Shown here one piece after another: positions 9,018 through 19,533 of a DNA stretch of 64,000 nt. Position numbers and translations under genes: made by a program. The stretch is taken from the NCBI GenBank assembly GCA_964650975.1, contig CAZYWA010000001.1:1-64000 (forward strand), in the 5' to 3' direction. This DNA is from CAZYWA01 sp964650975 [NCBI: uncultured bacterium] (GTDB taxonomy: Bacteria > JADJOY01). Within the stretch, counting starts at the first letter, position 1. Each line of letters opens with the position of its first letter. The notes under the pieces are model-generated. The model searched no databases. It was given only the letters and a program-made list of their open reading frames with translations, and was not told where the DNA came from.

Positions 9018-10208
9018 ATGGATACGATCTTCCGCGCGGCGCCGGTGGCGGATGCCGAGCGCAGCGACCGCTCGGCCGCGGATCGCCAGCGCCACCGCGA
9101 GAAGGTGCGGGCCTCGATCCGCAGCGGCATCGCCGACATCGTCGCGGACGAGGCGATCATCGGTCGCAGCGGCGAGCACGTGGTGCGCGTGCCGTTGCGC
9201 GGCATCAAGGAGTACCGCTTCGTGTTCGGCGACAACTCGCCGGGAGTCACCAGCGGCGACGGGTCGTCGGAGCGAGGCCAGGTGATCGGCCGAGCCCGGC
9301 AATCGGGTGCGGGTCCGGGCAGTGCCGGCGACGAGGCGGGGGACGACGTCTACGAGACCGAGATCACGCTCGAGGAGCTGGTCGACATCCTGTTCGAGGA
9401 CCTCGAGCTGCCCGACCTCGAGCGCAAGGCGCTCCGTCAGGTGCCGGCCCTGAGGCTCTTCAAGCACAAGGGCTACCGGTCGGTGGGCGTGCGGGTGCGG
9501 CTCGACAAGCGCCGCACCGCCCGGGAACGGATCAAGCGCCAGCTCGCCGCGCGCGGTCACAGCGAGGGCGGGGAGGCCCGCGAGCGCCGTTTTCCGTTCC
9601 ACACCGACGACCTTCGCTTCCGGCACCTGCGCCAGGAGCACCGCCCCGAGTCGAACGCGGTGGTGCTCTGCATCATGGACACGTCCGGCTCGATGGACAC
9701 CACCAAGAAATACCTGGCGCGCTCGTTCTTCTTCCTGCTGCACCGCTTCATCGCCAGCCGCTACGAGGCGGTGGAGGTGGCGTTCATCGCCCATCACACC
9801 GAGGCCAAGGAGGTGAGCGAGGACGATTTCTTCCACCGCGGCGAGTCGGGTGGGACGATGATCTCGTCGGGATATCTCAAGGCGCTCGAGGTGATTCACG
9901 ATCGTTATCACCCGGCGCTCTGGAACATCTACTGTTTTCATTGCTCGGACGGGGACAACTTCACCAGCGACAACGGTCCCGCGATCCGTGCCCTGACGGA
10001 GCTGACCGAGGTGGCGAATCTGGTGGGCTACTGCGAGATCGAGCCCGGCAACGGCCGGCCCGACGAGAGCACCGTCATGGGTCTCTTCCGCAAGATCGAT
10101 GCACCCAACTTCCAGTGCGTGCGGATCGACGCCAAGGAAGAGCTGTGGCCGGCGCTGCAGCGGCTTTTGTCGAAGGATCTGGCGCGCGAGACGGCCGAGG
10201 CCGGCTGA
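9018..10208 (+). CDS. yeaH: YeaH/YhbH family (DUF444) stress protein
   Basis: This 396-residue protein is of the DUF444 family, the constant partner of PrkA in proteobacteria (YeaG-YeaH) and in Bacillus (PrkA-YhbH). The N-terminal part is basic and dimerisation-like (RQRHREKVRASIRSGIADIV). The C-terminal half is a von Willebrand A-like fold with the metal-site string IMDTSGSMDTT near residues 218-228. The start ATG 9018 follows the structured repeat and has only a weak ribosome site. It works with PrkA and SpoVR in a starvation/stress regulatory module, though the exact biochemistry of the family is not settled. Confidence 0.92.
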   Translation: MDTIFRAAPVADAERSDRSAADRQRHREKVRASIRSGIADIVADEAIIGRSGEHVVRVPLRGIKEYRFVFGDNSPGVTSGDGSSERGQVIGRARQSGAGPGSAGDEAGDDVYETEITLEELVDILFEDLELPDLERKALRQVPALRLFKHKGYRSVGVRVRLDKRRTARERIKRQLAARGHSEGGEARERRFPFHTDDLRFRHLRQEHRPESNAVVLCIMDTSGSMDTTKKYLARSFFFLLHRFIASRYEAVEVAFIAHHTEAKEVSEDDFFHRGESGGTMISSGYLKALEVIHDRYHPALWNIYCFHCSDGDNFTSDNGPAIRALTELTEVANLVGYCEIEPGNGRPDESTVMGLFRKIDAPNFQCVRIDAKEELWPALQRLLSKDLARETAEAG

Positions 10209-10255
10209 GCGTCGGCGCCCGGCGACGTCGAGTCGAGACGAGGAGAGGGCATCCG

Positions 10256-11683
10256 GTGCCGGCGTGGGACCTGGACGAGCTTCGCGGCTGGGACACCCGC
10301 GTCCGCGCGCTCACCGAGAAGGTGGGCCTCGATTGCTTCGCGCAGGAGTTCGAGATCTGCGACCACGAGCAGATGCTCGACGCCATGACCTACTCGGGCA
10401 TTCCCAGTCACTACCCGCACTGGTCCTACGGCAAGTCGTTCGAGAAGCTCAAGACGCTCTACGACCACGGCGTCAGCGGCCTGCCGTACGAAATGGTGAT
10501 CAACAGCGACCCGTCCCTCGCGTACCTGATGCGCGACAACTCGCTGTGTTTGCAAATTCTCACCATCGCCCACGTTTACGGTCACAACGATTTCTTTCGT
10601 AACAATTTCACCTTCCGCAGCACCCGCCCCGAGTTTTCGCTCGAGATGTTCAAGGTCCACGCGAGCCAGGTGCGCTCGTTCGTGGAGGATCCCTCGATCG
10701 GGCTCGAGCGCGTCGAGGCGATCCTCGACGCCGCCCACGCGCTCGCCTACCAGTGCCGCCGCAACCTCGCGATCCGGAAGCTCGGCGAGGAGGAGGAGCG
10801 GGACCGGCTGGAGGACGAGGCCCGGCCCCGGCCCGACCCGTTCGCGATGCTGCACGTGGCGCGCGAGCAACCGCAGCCGGACCTGCGCAAGGTCCCGCCC
10901 TCGCCGGAGGAGGATCTCCTGGTCTTCATCCGCGACCATGCGCCGTTTCTCGCCGAGTGGGAGCGGGCGCTGCTCACCATCGTGCACGAGCAGTCGCGCT
11001 ACTTCATCCCGCAGATCGAGACCAAGATCATGAACGAGGGCTGGGCCACCTTCTGGCACCGGCGCTTCATGAAGGCGCTCGACCTGCCCGAGGGCCTGCA
11101 CCTCGAGTTCCTGGTGCGCCACAACCAGGTGGTGCGCCCGATCGAGGGCCGCCTCAACCCGTATCACCTGGGTCTCGCGGTGTGGGAAGACATCCACCGC
11201 CGGCTCGACGGCGGCGGCGACGAGCTCGAAGCCAGCTACGACGCGGTGTTCCAGGTGCGCGCGGCCGATCGCGACGTCTCGTTCCTGCGCCGCTTCCTGA
11301 CCGAGGAGCTGATGCGCGAGCTCGATCTGGTGAGCTTCGAGCGGGTCGGAGACGAGTACCGGATCAGCGACGTCTCCGACGACGAGGGCTGGCGTCCGGT
11401 CAAGGAAGCGCTGCTCAAGAGCGTCGGTACCGCGGCGATGCCGGTGATCCGCGTGACCGACGCGGACTTCGGCGGCGGCGGAACGCTCACCCTCGAGCAT
11501 TCCCACGACGGACGCGACCTGCAGCTCGAATCGGTGGAGCGGACTCTCGGGTACGTGTACCGGCTGTGGAGCAGGCCGGTGGTGCTCCTGGCTTCCATCG
11601 AAGAGAAGACGGAGACCTTCGGCTTCGGCGACAAGGGCTTCACGAAGTCTCCCGGGGGGCTTTTCAAGCCCCCCGCCCCATGA
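10256..11683 (+). CDS. spoVR: SpoVR family protein
   Basis: The start is GTG 10256, 47 bases after yeaH, with an AGGAGAGG ribosome site about nine bases upstream. The frame is open further upstream but there overlaps yeaH in another frame. The 475 residues carry the SpoVR/YcgB hallmarks: WDLDELRGWDTRVRALTEK at the start, SHYPHWSYGKSFEKLK, the HVYGHNDFFRNN motif near residue 107 and NEGWATFWHRRFM. SpoVR was named for spore cortex formation in Bacillus, and in Gram-negatives it accompanies PrkA and YeaH. The last dozen residues (KSPGGLFKPPAP) are encoded by copy B of the structured repeat, and the stop codon lies inside that repeat. The natural C-terminus may therefore have been replaced. Confidence 0.93.
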   Translation: MPAWDLDELRGWDTRVRALTEKVGLDCFAQEFEICDHEQMLDAMTYSGIPSHYPHWSYGKSFEKLKTLYDHGVSGLPYEMVINSDPSLAYLMRDNSLCLQILTIAHVYGHNDFFRNNFTFRSTRPEFSLEMFKVHASQVRSFVEDPSIGLERVEAILDAAHALAYQCRRNLAIRKLGEEEERDRLEDEARPRPDPFAMLHVAREQPQPDLRKVPPSPEEDLLVFIRDHAPFLAEWERALLTIVHEQSRYFIPQIETKIMNEGWATFWHRRFMKALDLPEGLHLEFLVRHNQVVRPIEGRLNPYHLGLAVWEDIHRRLDGGGDELEASYDAVFQVRAADRDVSFLRRFLTEELMRELDLVSFERVGDEYRISDVSDDEGWRPVKEALLKSVGTAAMPVIRVTDADFGGGGTLTLEHSHDGRDLQLESVERTLGYVYRLWSRPVVLLASIEEKTETFGFGDKGFTKSPGGLFKPPAP

Positions 11684-11754
11684 AAAGTGATTTTCATGGG
11701 GCCCCACCAAGGCGGCTCGCTACCTGCTCGCCGGCGCGCCTATAGGCGCGCTGG
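11647..11754 (+). repeat. Structured repeat family 1, copy B
   Basis: GTCTCC is followed by GGGGGGCTT-TTC-AAGCCCCCC (11654-11674). Next come CATGAAAA-GTGA-TTTTCATG (11679-11698), the block GGGGCCCCACCAAGGCGGCTCGC, and a terminal GCGCGCC-TATA-GGCGCGC hairpin (11734-11751). It overlaps the end of the spoVR frame, including its stop codon, in the same polarity as spoVR. Confidence 0.8.
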
Positions 11755-11793
11755 CAAATTCGGGCTCACGACGCCACGGTGCACGAGCGCGCA

Positions 11794-11826
11794 TGGAGGG
11801 CGGCGGTCCCTCGCCGCCGCAGCGTC
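11794..11826. repeat. REP-like palindromic unit (family 2)
   Basis: A GGAGGGCGGCGGTCCCTCGC core with the stem GGCGGCG/CGCCGCC around the loop GTCCCT. A degenerate second half (CGTCGCGGAGGGGAGGAC) follows at about 11840-11858. It lies just after structured repeat copy B and before the spermidine-synthase-like gene. Confidence 0.75.
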
Positions 11827-14196
11827 ACATTTCGATCGATCGTCGCGGAGGGGAGGACTCGGGTTCCTCCCATACTTTTCGTCCTCCCGACCAGGCCCGC
11901 CGCGGAACTCGGCGATTCGCTGACGGGCTCCGAGGCGGCGCTGATATCCTTTCGCGCTTGACCTCCGACGCCTCCTCGCCTCCGGTACTGCCCGCCGCGC
12001 CGTCGAGCGCGCCGCGGGCCGAGCTGTTCGCGGTGAGCGTTCTCGTGCTCTTCCTCGAGCTCGCGTGCATTCGCTGGTTTCCGGCGCACGTTCTCTACCT
12101 GACGTTCTTCACCAACACGGTGCTGCTCGCCTCGTTCCTGGGGCTCTCGCTCGGCTGCCTGACCGCGCGCGACCCGCGCGATCACCTGCGCTGGACGCCG
12201 CTGGTGCTGGTCCTGGCTCTCGCGGCGGGGGCCGCGATGGAAACGATCCGGGTGCGGCTCGGGCAGCACCTCGACGTGGGCCACCAGGCGGCGCCGCAGG
12301 TGGTGTTCTTCGGCACCGAGCGCTTCGCGAAGGACCCCACCAAATTCCCGATACCGATCGAGGTCGTCGCGGGGTCGTTCTTCGTGGCGATCGCGCTCGT
12401 GATGATCGGCCCCGGGCAAGCGCTGGGGAGATCGCTCGCGCGATTTCCCGACCGCGTCGAGGCCTACACGATCAACATCGCCGGGAGCGTCGCGGGTGTC
12501 GCGGCGTTCACGCTCGCCTCCTGGGCGCGGCTCTCGCCGCTCTGGTGGTTCGGAGCGGTGGCGCTCCTGCTCGGGCCGCTGACCCTTCGGTCCCCCGGGA
12601 CGCGCGGGCGCTGGCGCGTGACGACCGGCGTCGCGCTGGTGCTGATCGTGGCGCTGCCGGCACTCACCACGAGGCACTGGGCCGGGAAGGGTGCCTCGCG
12701 CGAGTCGTACTGGTCGCCTTACTACCGGATCGACTATCGCGGCGCGCCGCGGCGGATCATCGGCGTCAACCTGATCGGGCACCAGCAGATGCTCGGTCTC
12801 GACACACCGGCGCTCGCCTACGCGCTGCCGCACCTCTTCCGCCGGGACTCGGGCGGCGCGCCGTTTCGCGACGTGCTGGTGATCGGCGCGGGATCGGGGA
12901 ACGACGTGAGCCGGGCGCTGGCGTTCGGCGCCGAGCACGTGGACGCGGTCGAGATCGATCCGCTCATCCAGCGGCTCGGCGTCCGCGACCATCCCGACCA
13001 TCCCTACCAGGACCCGCGAGTGGAAGTGCACATCGACGATGGCCGGAACTTCCTGCGCACCACCAGCCGGAGCTACGACCTGATCGTCTACGCGCTCGTC
13101 GATTCGCTGGTGCTGCACAGCGGCTACAGCAACATCCGCCTCGAGAGCTACCTCTTCACCCGCGAGGCGCTGGCCGACGTGCAGCGCCACCTCCGTCCCG
13201 GCGGCTGGTTCACGATGTACAACTTTTACCGCCAGGGATGGATCGTCGAGCGCTTGCGGGACAGCGCCCGCGAGGTGTTCGGCACCGAGCCCTTGGTCTT
13301 CCCGGTGCCGTTCCAGCCCACCATCGACGCCGAGAAGAGCTACGAGGACTTCACGATGGTGGTCGCGGGCGGCGACGGCTCGCTGGCCGCTCTCGAGCGG
13401 ACCTTCCGCGCGCATCCGCGATTCTGGTTACCGGACGCGGCGCCGCCGCTGCCCTCGACGCCGAATGGCTTCCTCGCCCGGCCGGAATCCGCCGGCGCCG
13501 ATTCGAACGGCTGGCAAGGCTTCGCGCCGGCCAACATCGCGAGCTCCGGTCCGCCCGGCGTCGCCACCGACGACTGGCCGTTTCTCTACCTCCGCCAGCG
13601 GCTGATCCCGACGCTCACGTGGCGCGGCGTCTCCACGATGGCGGTCGGCGCGGTCCTGCTGTTCGCGATCTTTGGCCGCCGCTCGCTCAGCGGCGGCGCC
13701 GGCTTCTCCGATGCCGCGATGCTTGCGCTGGGCGCCGGCTTCATGCTGGTCGAGACCAAGGCCGTGGTGCAGATGGCGCTCCTGCTCGGCAGCACGTGGC
13801 TGGTCAACTCGGTGGTGTTTCTGGGCATCTTGCTGGTGATTCTCGCGGCCAACCTGTTCGTGCTGCGCGCGCGCCCGGCGCGGTTCGCTCCGTTCTTCGT
13901 GGGCCTCGCGATGTCGCTGGGAGTGGGCTGGGTCACGCCCATTCACGTCTTCCTGGGCGCCGGGCGCGCGCTCCAGGTGGCCGTCGCCACCTTGCTCCTG
14001 GTGGCGCCGGTTTTCTTCGCGGGCGTGGTGTTCGCGATGTCGCTCGACCGCTGCCGGTACCCCGATCGCGCGCTGGGCTGGAACGTGGCCGGCGCGATGC
14101 TGGGCGGCTGGCTCGAGAACCTGTCGATGGCGGTGGGCTTCGGCGCGCTCTCGGGAGTGGCGCTGGCGATCTACGCCGTCGCGGCGGCGTTCACGT

Positions 14197-15357
<1,161 letters not shown>

Positions 15358-15450
15358 GTGTTATCCCTCCCGTTGCTGCCTGCGGCGGGCAACGGCGATT
15401 GCGGGCATCGGTGCGCGGAACGTAGCATGAGCGCCCTCGCTCAGGACCGA

Positions 15451-15530
15451 GTCGGAGGGCTGCGGTCCCTCGCAGCCGCAGCGTGAGGTCGCGCTCGATT
15501 CCCGCGGCCGCGAGGGACCGCGTCCCTTGG
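15451..15530. repeat. REP-like inverted pair (family 2)
   Basis: One unit reads TCGGAGGGCTGCGGTCCCTC with stem GGCTGCG/CGCAGCC. It is followed about 25 bases later by an inverted unit, GCGGCCGCGAGGGACCGCGT. The pair lies in the divergent spacer between corA and the queuosine-salvage gene. Confidence 0.8.
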
Positions 15531-15571
15531 GCTGCATCGATTCGACATCGAGCTCAGACACCACGGCCGCC

Positions 15572-16579
15572 ATGACCCGATCCATCCGCACCGCTCTCGC
15601 CGGCGTTCTCGCGTGGCGGCCCGATCCGCTGGGTGTCCTCGCGTCGACGGCGCGCGTGGTCGAGCGTGCGCGCCACGTGCGCATCGACACCGAGGCAATC
15701 GCGCGCGCGGCCGACACGCTGGCGGCCGCGGAGCGTCGCGCACCCGCGTGGCATCGCGACGAGCTCTACTTCGACGGCGGCCCCAAGAGCGTCGCGTACG
15801 TCTTCCTGATCGACGCCCTCAACTTCTGCTTCTGGGGCGAGCCGCGCTGGACGGTGAGGTTCCGCGGCCGCTGGCTCGACGGCTACTGGGCGCTCGCCGC
15901 CGCGCTGACTCGCGGCGTGAGCGAGGAGCCGCGGCTGCTCGACGCTAACTTCCTCGCGGACCTCGATCCGGCCGTGTTGCGACGCGTGCTGCGCGGTCGC
16001 GGCGAGATCCCGCTCTTTGAAGCCCGCTGGCGAAATGCGCGCGAGCTGGGCCGCGTGCTCCGCGATCGCTGGCGAGGCGACGGCACGCTGCTCGTCGCGG
16101 AGGCGAAGCGCAGTGCCGTCGGGTTGGCGCGAATCGTCGCCGAGTCGTTCTCGTCGTTCGACGATGTCGCGCTCCACGAAGGCCGCGAGGTGCGATTCCT
16201 CAAGCGAGCGCAGATCCTGGCGGCCGATCTATGGGGCGCCTTCGGCGGCCGGGGCTTTGGCCGTTTCGACGATCTCGACCAGCTCACCGCGTTCGCCGAC
16301 TACAAGCTCCCGCAAGTGCTGCGCGCGTGGGGCGTCCTGCGCTACGACGCCGCGCTGGCACGGCGCGTGGGCCGTCGCACGTTGCTCCCGGCGGGCTGCC
16401 CCGAGGAGGTCGAGATCCGCGCCGCCACCGTGTGGGCCGCGGAGCTCTTGCGCGAGGCGCTCGCCGAGCGCGGCCAGCGGCTCACCAGCACCGAGGTCGA
16501 CTGGCTGCTCTGGGACGCCGGCCAGCGCCGCATCGCCCACATGAAGCCCTACCATCGAACCCGCACGATCTATTACTGA
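15572..16579 (+). CDS. Queuosine 5'-phosphate N-glycosylase/hydrolase (queuosine salvage, DUF2419)
   Basis: The start is ATG 15572 (MTRSIRTALAGV); an upstream ATG at 15527 would add repeat-derived residues. The 335 residues follow the Q-salvage/QNG1 family closely. DPLGVLASTARVVERARHVRID lies at the N-terminus. ELYFDGGPKSVAYVFLIDAL, then NFCFW, at about 66-90 provides the substrate pocket, including the family's Asp. FADYKLPQVLRAWGVLRYD lies at about 250, with EEVEIRAATVWAAELL near the end. The family releases queuine from queuosine-5'-phosphate so that it can be reused for tRNA wobble modification. Neighbours give no pathway context. Confidence 0.85.
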   Translation: MTRSIRTALAGVLAWRPDPLGVLASTARVVERARHVRIDTEAIARAADTLAAAERRAPAWHRDELYFDGGPKSVAYVFLIDALNFCFWGEPRWTVRFRGRWLDGYWALAAALTRGVSEEPRLLDANFLADLDPAVLRRVLRGRGEIPLFEARWRNARELGRVLRDRWRGDGTLLVAEAKRSAVGLARIVAESFSSFDDVALHEGREVRFLKRAQILAADLWGAFGGRGFGRFDDLDQLTAFADYKLPQVLRAWGVLRYDAALARRVGRRTLLPAGCPEEVEIRAATVWAAELLREALAERGQRLTSTEVDWLLWDAGQRRIAHMKPYHRTRTIYY

Positions 16580-16581
16580 GC

Positions 16582-16615
16582 CGTTCGGAGGGCCGCGGTC
16601 CCTCGCGGCCGCTGC
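16582..16615. repeat. REP-like palindromic unit (family 2)
   Basis: A TTCGGAGGGCCGCGGTCCCT unit with stem GGCCGCG/CGCGGCC, two bases after the stop codon of the queuosine-salvage gene. Confidence 0.75.
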
Positions 16616-16679
16616 GATCGAACGAAATCGAGCGTGCCCACTCCAAAATGAGACACTACCCCGTGGAGGCGTCCGCCGA

Positions 16680-17204
16680 ATGAGCAGTGCCGCAAGGGTC
16701 GTCCGGTCTGCCGCGCGTCTGGCCTCGCGGAAGCTGCTCGACAAGCTCGCCGGCCGCGAAGCGTTGCGCGTCCATCACCTCGCGGTGGTGGTCTCGAACC
16801 TGCCGCGTGCCGAGCGCTTCTATCGCAGCGTCCTCGGCCTGCCGGTCGTGAAGCGCTGGACCGACGAGCGCGGCCACTCCCGCTCGGTGTGGATGGCGCT
16901 CGGCGCGGGTGCGTTCCTGGCCATCGAGCGCGCCGAGCGAAACCGCCCCAAGCGTCACGACGAGGCACCGGGCTGGCACTGCGTGGCATTCGCCATCGAC
17001 ACCGCATCCCGCGAGCGCTGGCGCACCAAGCTCGATCGCGCCGGCCACCCGGTCTTCCGCGAGACCGCGTTCACCCTTTACGTGCGCGACCCCGACGAGA
17101 ACGTGGTGGCGCTCAGCCACTACCCGGACGCGGTCGAGATCGAGATCGAGGCACCGCCACCAGCGAGCCGCCGCCGGCGTTCCACGCGGCCTCGGAATCG
17201 ATGA
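16680..17204 (+). CDS. VOC superfamily (glyoxalase/bleomycin-resistance) protein
   Basis: A 174-residue protein with a single vicinal-oxygen-chelate beta-alpha-beta repeat pair. VHHLAVVVSNLPRAERFYRS (about residues 30-50) supplies the first metal-ligand His. GWHCVAFAI near residue 100 is the second element, and LYVRDPDENVVALSHYP ends the domain with its usual Glu. An N-terminal amphipathic basic segment of about 25 residues and a basic tail (RRRRSTRPRNR) are additions. The substrate is unknown; family members include glyoxalases, dioxygenases and antibiotic-binding proteins. The start ATG 16680 is the first in frame. Confidence 0.75.
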   Translation: MSSAARVVRSAARLASRKLLDKLAGREALRVHHLAVVVSNLPRAERFYRSVLGLPVVKRWTDERGHSRSVWMALGAGAFLAIERAERNRPKRHDEAPGWHCVAFAIDTASRERWRTKLDRAGHPVFRETAFTLYVRDPDENVVALSHYPDAVEIEIEAPPPASRRRRSTRPRNR

Positions 17205-17235
17205 CGCGAGCCCTCGGCCGCACGTCCGCTTGCCC

Positions 17236-17369
17236 TCGGGAGGGACGGGCTCCCGCCCGTCCGCGCCGTCATCTCGCTCGATCACCGCCCGGAGGGCTGC
17301 GGTCCCTCGCAGCCGCCGCGTTCCATCGCGATCCAACGCTGCGGACGCGACGGAGCGCGTCCCTCCGAC
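17236..17369. repeat. REP-like cluster of three units (family 2)
   Basis: Three units: GGAGGGACGGGCTCCCGCCC at 17240-17259 (a loop variant), CGGAGGGCTGCGGTCCCTCG with stem GGCTGCG/CGCAGCC at 17290-17309, and GCGGACGCGACGGAGCGCGT at 17341-17360 ending CCCTCCGA. They fill the space between the VOC gene and a truncated exported-protein start. Confidence 0.8.
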
Positions 17370-17374
17370 TGCAA

Positions 17375-17506
17375 ATGTTCGAGCTCGAGCGGAGACGCCA
17401 CCGAGTGCTCGCGCCGGTTGCGCTCGCGGTGGGGGTCTCGTTCGGCGCGGGACGTGCCGGAGCCGCGGACGCTCCGATCGACGAGCTCAGGTGGATCCAC
17501 CCTTGA
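17375..17506 (+). pseudogene. Orphan signal-peptide remnant (43 codons)
   Basis: From ATG 17375 there is a basic n-region (LERRRHRVLAP), a hydrophobic core (VALAVGVSFGAGRAGA) and an AADA cleavage-like site. The frame then ends only 13 residues later (PIDELRWIHP, stop). This looks like the start of an exported protein whose body has been lost. The sequence directly after it changes to AT-richer DNA with TGTCA repeats. It could also be a genuine small secreted peptide. Confidence 0.4.
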
Positions 17507-17768
17507 GCGTGTCACACTCTGCCATCAGGATGTGTCATGCTCGGATATCGAAATGTGGTTCTCGGCGATATCGAAAAATGTAATGAATGGATGTCAAGCT
17601 TGCTGGGTACTTCGCATTTCCCCGGCAAAAGAGAGCCGCTTCTGGGCTTCTTCGGCCGATTTGCTGCGAATCGCATGCGGAACCTCGGCATTCTGCTTGG
17701 TTCGACCTGGCTGGCCCGGAGGACGCCCCTGTCCGCGAGCACCCGATCCGGCGCGGATCGCATGGTGG
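17507..17768. other. AT-richer stretch of unknown origin, possible insertion remnant
   Basis: About 260 bases between the truncated signal peptide and a REP-like pair. Composition is visibly richer in A and T than the neighbours. TGTCA occurs at its left edge and again about 20 bases on (TGTCACACTCTGCCATCAGG, then TGTGTCATGC). No frame gives a recognisable protein. Repeated TGTCA at a boundary recalls insertion-sequence ends of the IS21 type, but there is no transposase and no matching right end. Confidence 0.3.
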
Positions 17769-17854
17769 CGCTGCGGACGCGAGGGACCGCGTCCCTCCGA
17801 CCGTGCCCGCTTTCGCTCCCGTCGGAGGGCGGCGGTCCCTCGCCGCCGCAGCGT
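17769..17854. repeat. REP-like inverted pair (family 2)
   Basis: Unit 1 is GCGGACGCGAGGGACCGCGT then CCCTCCGA; unit 2, inverted, is TCGGAGGGCGGCGGTCCCTC then GCCGCCGCAGCGT. This is the clearest full pair in the window. It ends four bases from the 3' end of the outer-membrane protein gene on the minus strand. Confidence 0.85.
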
Positions 17855-17858
17855 CCGA

Positions 17859-19526
17859 TCACTGCCAGGCGTATGTGATCTGCGCGAACGCTTCGTCGTT
17901 CTGGCGGAACTGCCCCAAGAGCCCGCCTTTCGGCCCCTCGATCGCGAGCACGCCCGCTTCGGCGGTGAGGCCGTCCAGGAGCTGGTAGCCGAGCTTGGGC
18001 ATGCCCACGAATTCGCCACGGGCGGTGAGGCACACGCCGGTCAGGTCCAGCGTGAGCGTGTCGTTCAGGAAGGTGCGGCGGACCTGCACCAGCACGCGCC
18101 CCTCGAACTGCTTCTGGATGAGCCCCGGCGCTGGATCGAGCATCACGTCGAGGTAGCCGCCCAGGTCGAGGATCCAGTCGCCGGCCAGATACTCCGCTTG
18201 CAGGCCGCCGCTCACCGCGTCGCGCTCGACCGAGATCGGCACGCCGTCGAGCTCGACCTGCTGCGACGGGCCGACCAGGAAGAGGTCGTGGAGGAAAGTC
18301 TTGATCTTGTCGTGGGCGTCGGGCGCGCGCGAGAGAAGTGCCAGCAGCTGGGTCGCGTCGGTGGTGTTGATGTTGTAGTTGAAGCGCCGTCCCTGCACGT
18401 ACGCGAAGTTTCCCTTGAGCGTCAGGTCCCACACCGAGGTGGCGAAGCCGCCGCCGAAGGTGCGGACGCGGTCGAGCTCGGGATGGAGCGTGACGTCGAC
18501 GTCGGAGTCGATCTTGGCGGTGTTCGGGCCACTCGTCACCGCGGGCGAGGTCCGCACCAGCGCATCGAGGCGCGCGGTGGGGATCGAGTCGTAGCCGTCG
18601 AAGTACGAGAGATCGATGTCGAAGCCGGCGACGGTCGTGGTCCACTGAGTGGCCCACTGGAAATGCGCCGGCTCGACGGGGGGCGCGTCGATCTCGGCGA
18701 GCGTGAGCGCCGGGTGAATGGGGAAGGGCTTGAGCGCCCCGACCTTCTTCTCGCAGAGCTGCGCCTGGGTCGGGTCGGGGAATACGCCCTCGCAGACCGG
18801 CATCGCGAAGGAGCCTGGATCCACGGGAATGGTGTCCGGCAGATTCAGGAGCGGCGGGTACCAGCGATCCTGCGTCTGCGGCAGCCGGAACGGCACCGCG
18901 ACCGGCTCGAACACTCCCTCGAGCACCATCTCCTCGAACGGCCCGGTCGAGCCGATCTGGCCGGGCAAGAGCTTGAGGTCGAGGGCGGGCACGCCGATCT
19001 TCGACGCGCTCTCGATCTCGTCGAGCGGCCGCGTGAAATCGAGCGGGTTCAGGTGATCGGTGGGGTTGAGCGCGTCGAGCTTGCCCCACGCGAACTTCTG
19101 CAAGCCGGCGCGCAGCGCCGACGCGGGCAGCTCCAGATCCAGGTACGCCTCCTGAAACTCGAGATAAGGCGTCGAGTCCTGGAACACCGAATGGAAGTCG
19201 TGGATCGTGTGCTCGTTGGCGCCGTCGGCGACGGTACCGTCGGAGCGGAAGAGCGTGTGGGTGACGATCTTGACGTTCGAGCCGAACGCCGATTTCAGAT
19301 CGAGCCCGAGGTCGAACGTGGGCTCTTCGGTGGGCGTGTTCGGATCGAAGCGCAGGACGGTGCGCAGCCCGGCGGTCGCGGCGACATCGATCTTCGCGGG
19401 CCCGAGCTCGCTTTCGAGCGCCGGCGCGTCGCGGACGCTCGCCGCGACCAGGCCGAGAACGATCAGCAGGGTGAGGACCCGCTCGATCGCTGCGGACGCG
19501 ACGGAGCGCGTCCCTCCCGGCCGCAT
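17859..19526 (-). CDS. DUF1302-type outer-membrane beta-barrel protein
   Basis: This 555-residue exported protein has a hydrophobic segment (VLTLLIVLGLVAASV) and a mature part that starts around ALESELGPAKIDV. The body alternates hydrophobic and polar residues and ends in QITYAWQ, a barrel-type C-terminus. FAWGKLDALNPTDHLNPLDF (about residues 152-171) is the hallmark of DUF1302-like barrels, which occur with RND-type exporters and LolA-like partners. It begins only a few bases after the LolA-like gene, so the two form an operon. The region coding the n-region of its signal peptide is itself a REP-like unit; the nearby GTG 19529 is an alternative start. Confidence 0.7.
   Translation of the reverse strand: MRPGGTRSVASAAIERVLTLLIVLGLVAASVRDAPALESELGPAKIDVAATAGLRTVLRFDPNTPTEEPTFDLGLDLKSAFGSNVKIVTHTLFRSDGTVADGANEHTIHDFHSVFQDSTPYLEFQEAYLDLELPASALRAGLQKFAWGKLDALNPTDHLNPLDFTRPLDEIESASKIGVPALDLKLLPGQIGSTGPFEEMVLEGVFEPVAVPFRLPQTQDRWYPPLLNLPDTIPVDPGSFAMPVCEGVFPDPTQAQLCEKKVGALKPFPIHPALTLAEIDAPPVEPAHFQWATQWTTTVAGFDIDLSYFDGYDSIPTARLDALVRTSPAVTSGPNTAKIDSDVDVTLHPELDRVRTFGGGFATSVWDLTLKGNFAYVQGRRFNYNINTTDATQLLALLSRAPDAHDKIKTFLHDLFLVGPSQQVELDGVPISVERDAVSGGLQAEYLAGDWILDLGGYLDVMLDPAPGLIQKQFEGRVLVQVRRTFLNDTLTLDLTGVCLTARGEFVGMPKLGYQLLDGLTAEAGVLAIEGPKGGLLGQFRQNDEAFAQITYAWQ
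19489..19520. repeat. REP-like unit inside the 5' coding region of the barrel gene
   Basis: GCTGCGGACGCGACGGAGCG then CGTCCCTCCCGG. Read on the minus strand it encodes the residues GGTRSVASAA directly after the start of the barrel protein, before the hydrophobic core of its signal peptide. Confidence 0.7.
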
Positions 19527-19533
19527 CACCTGC

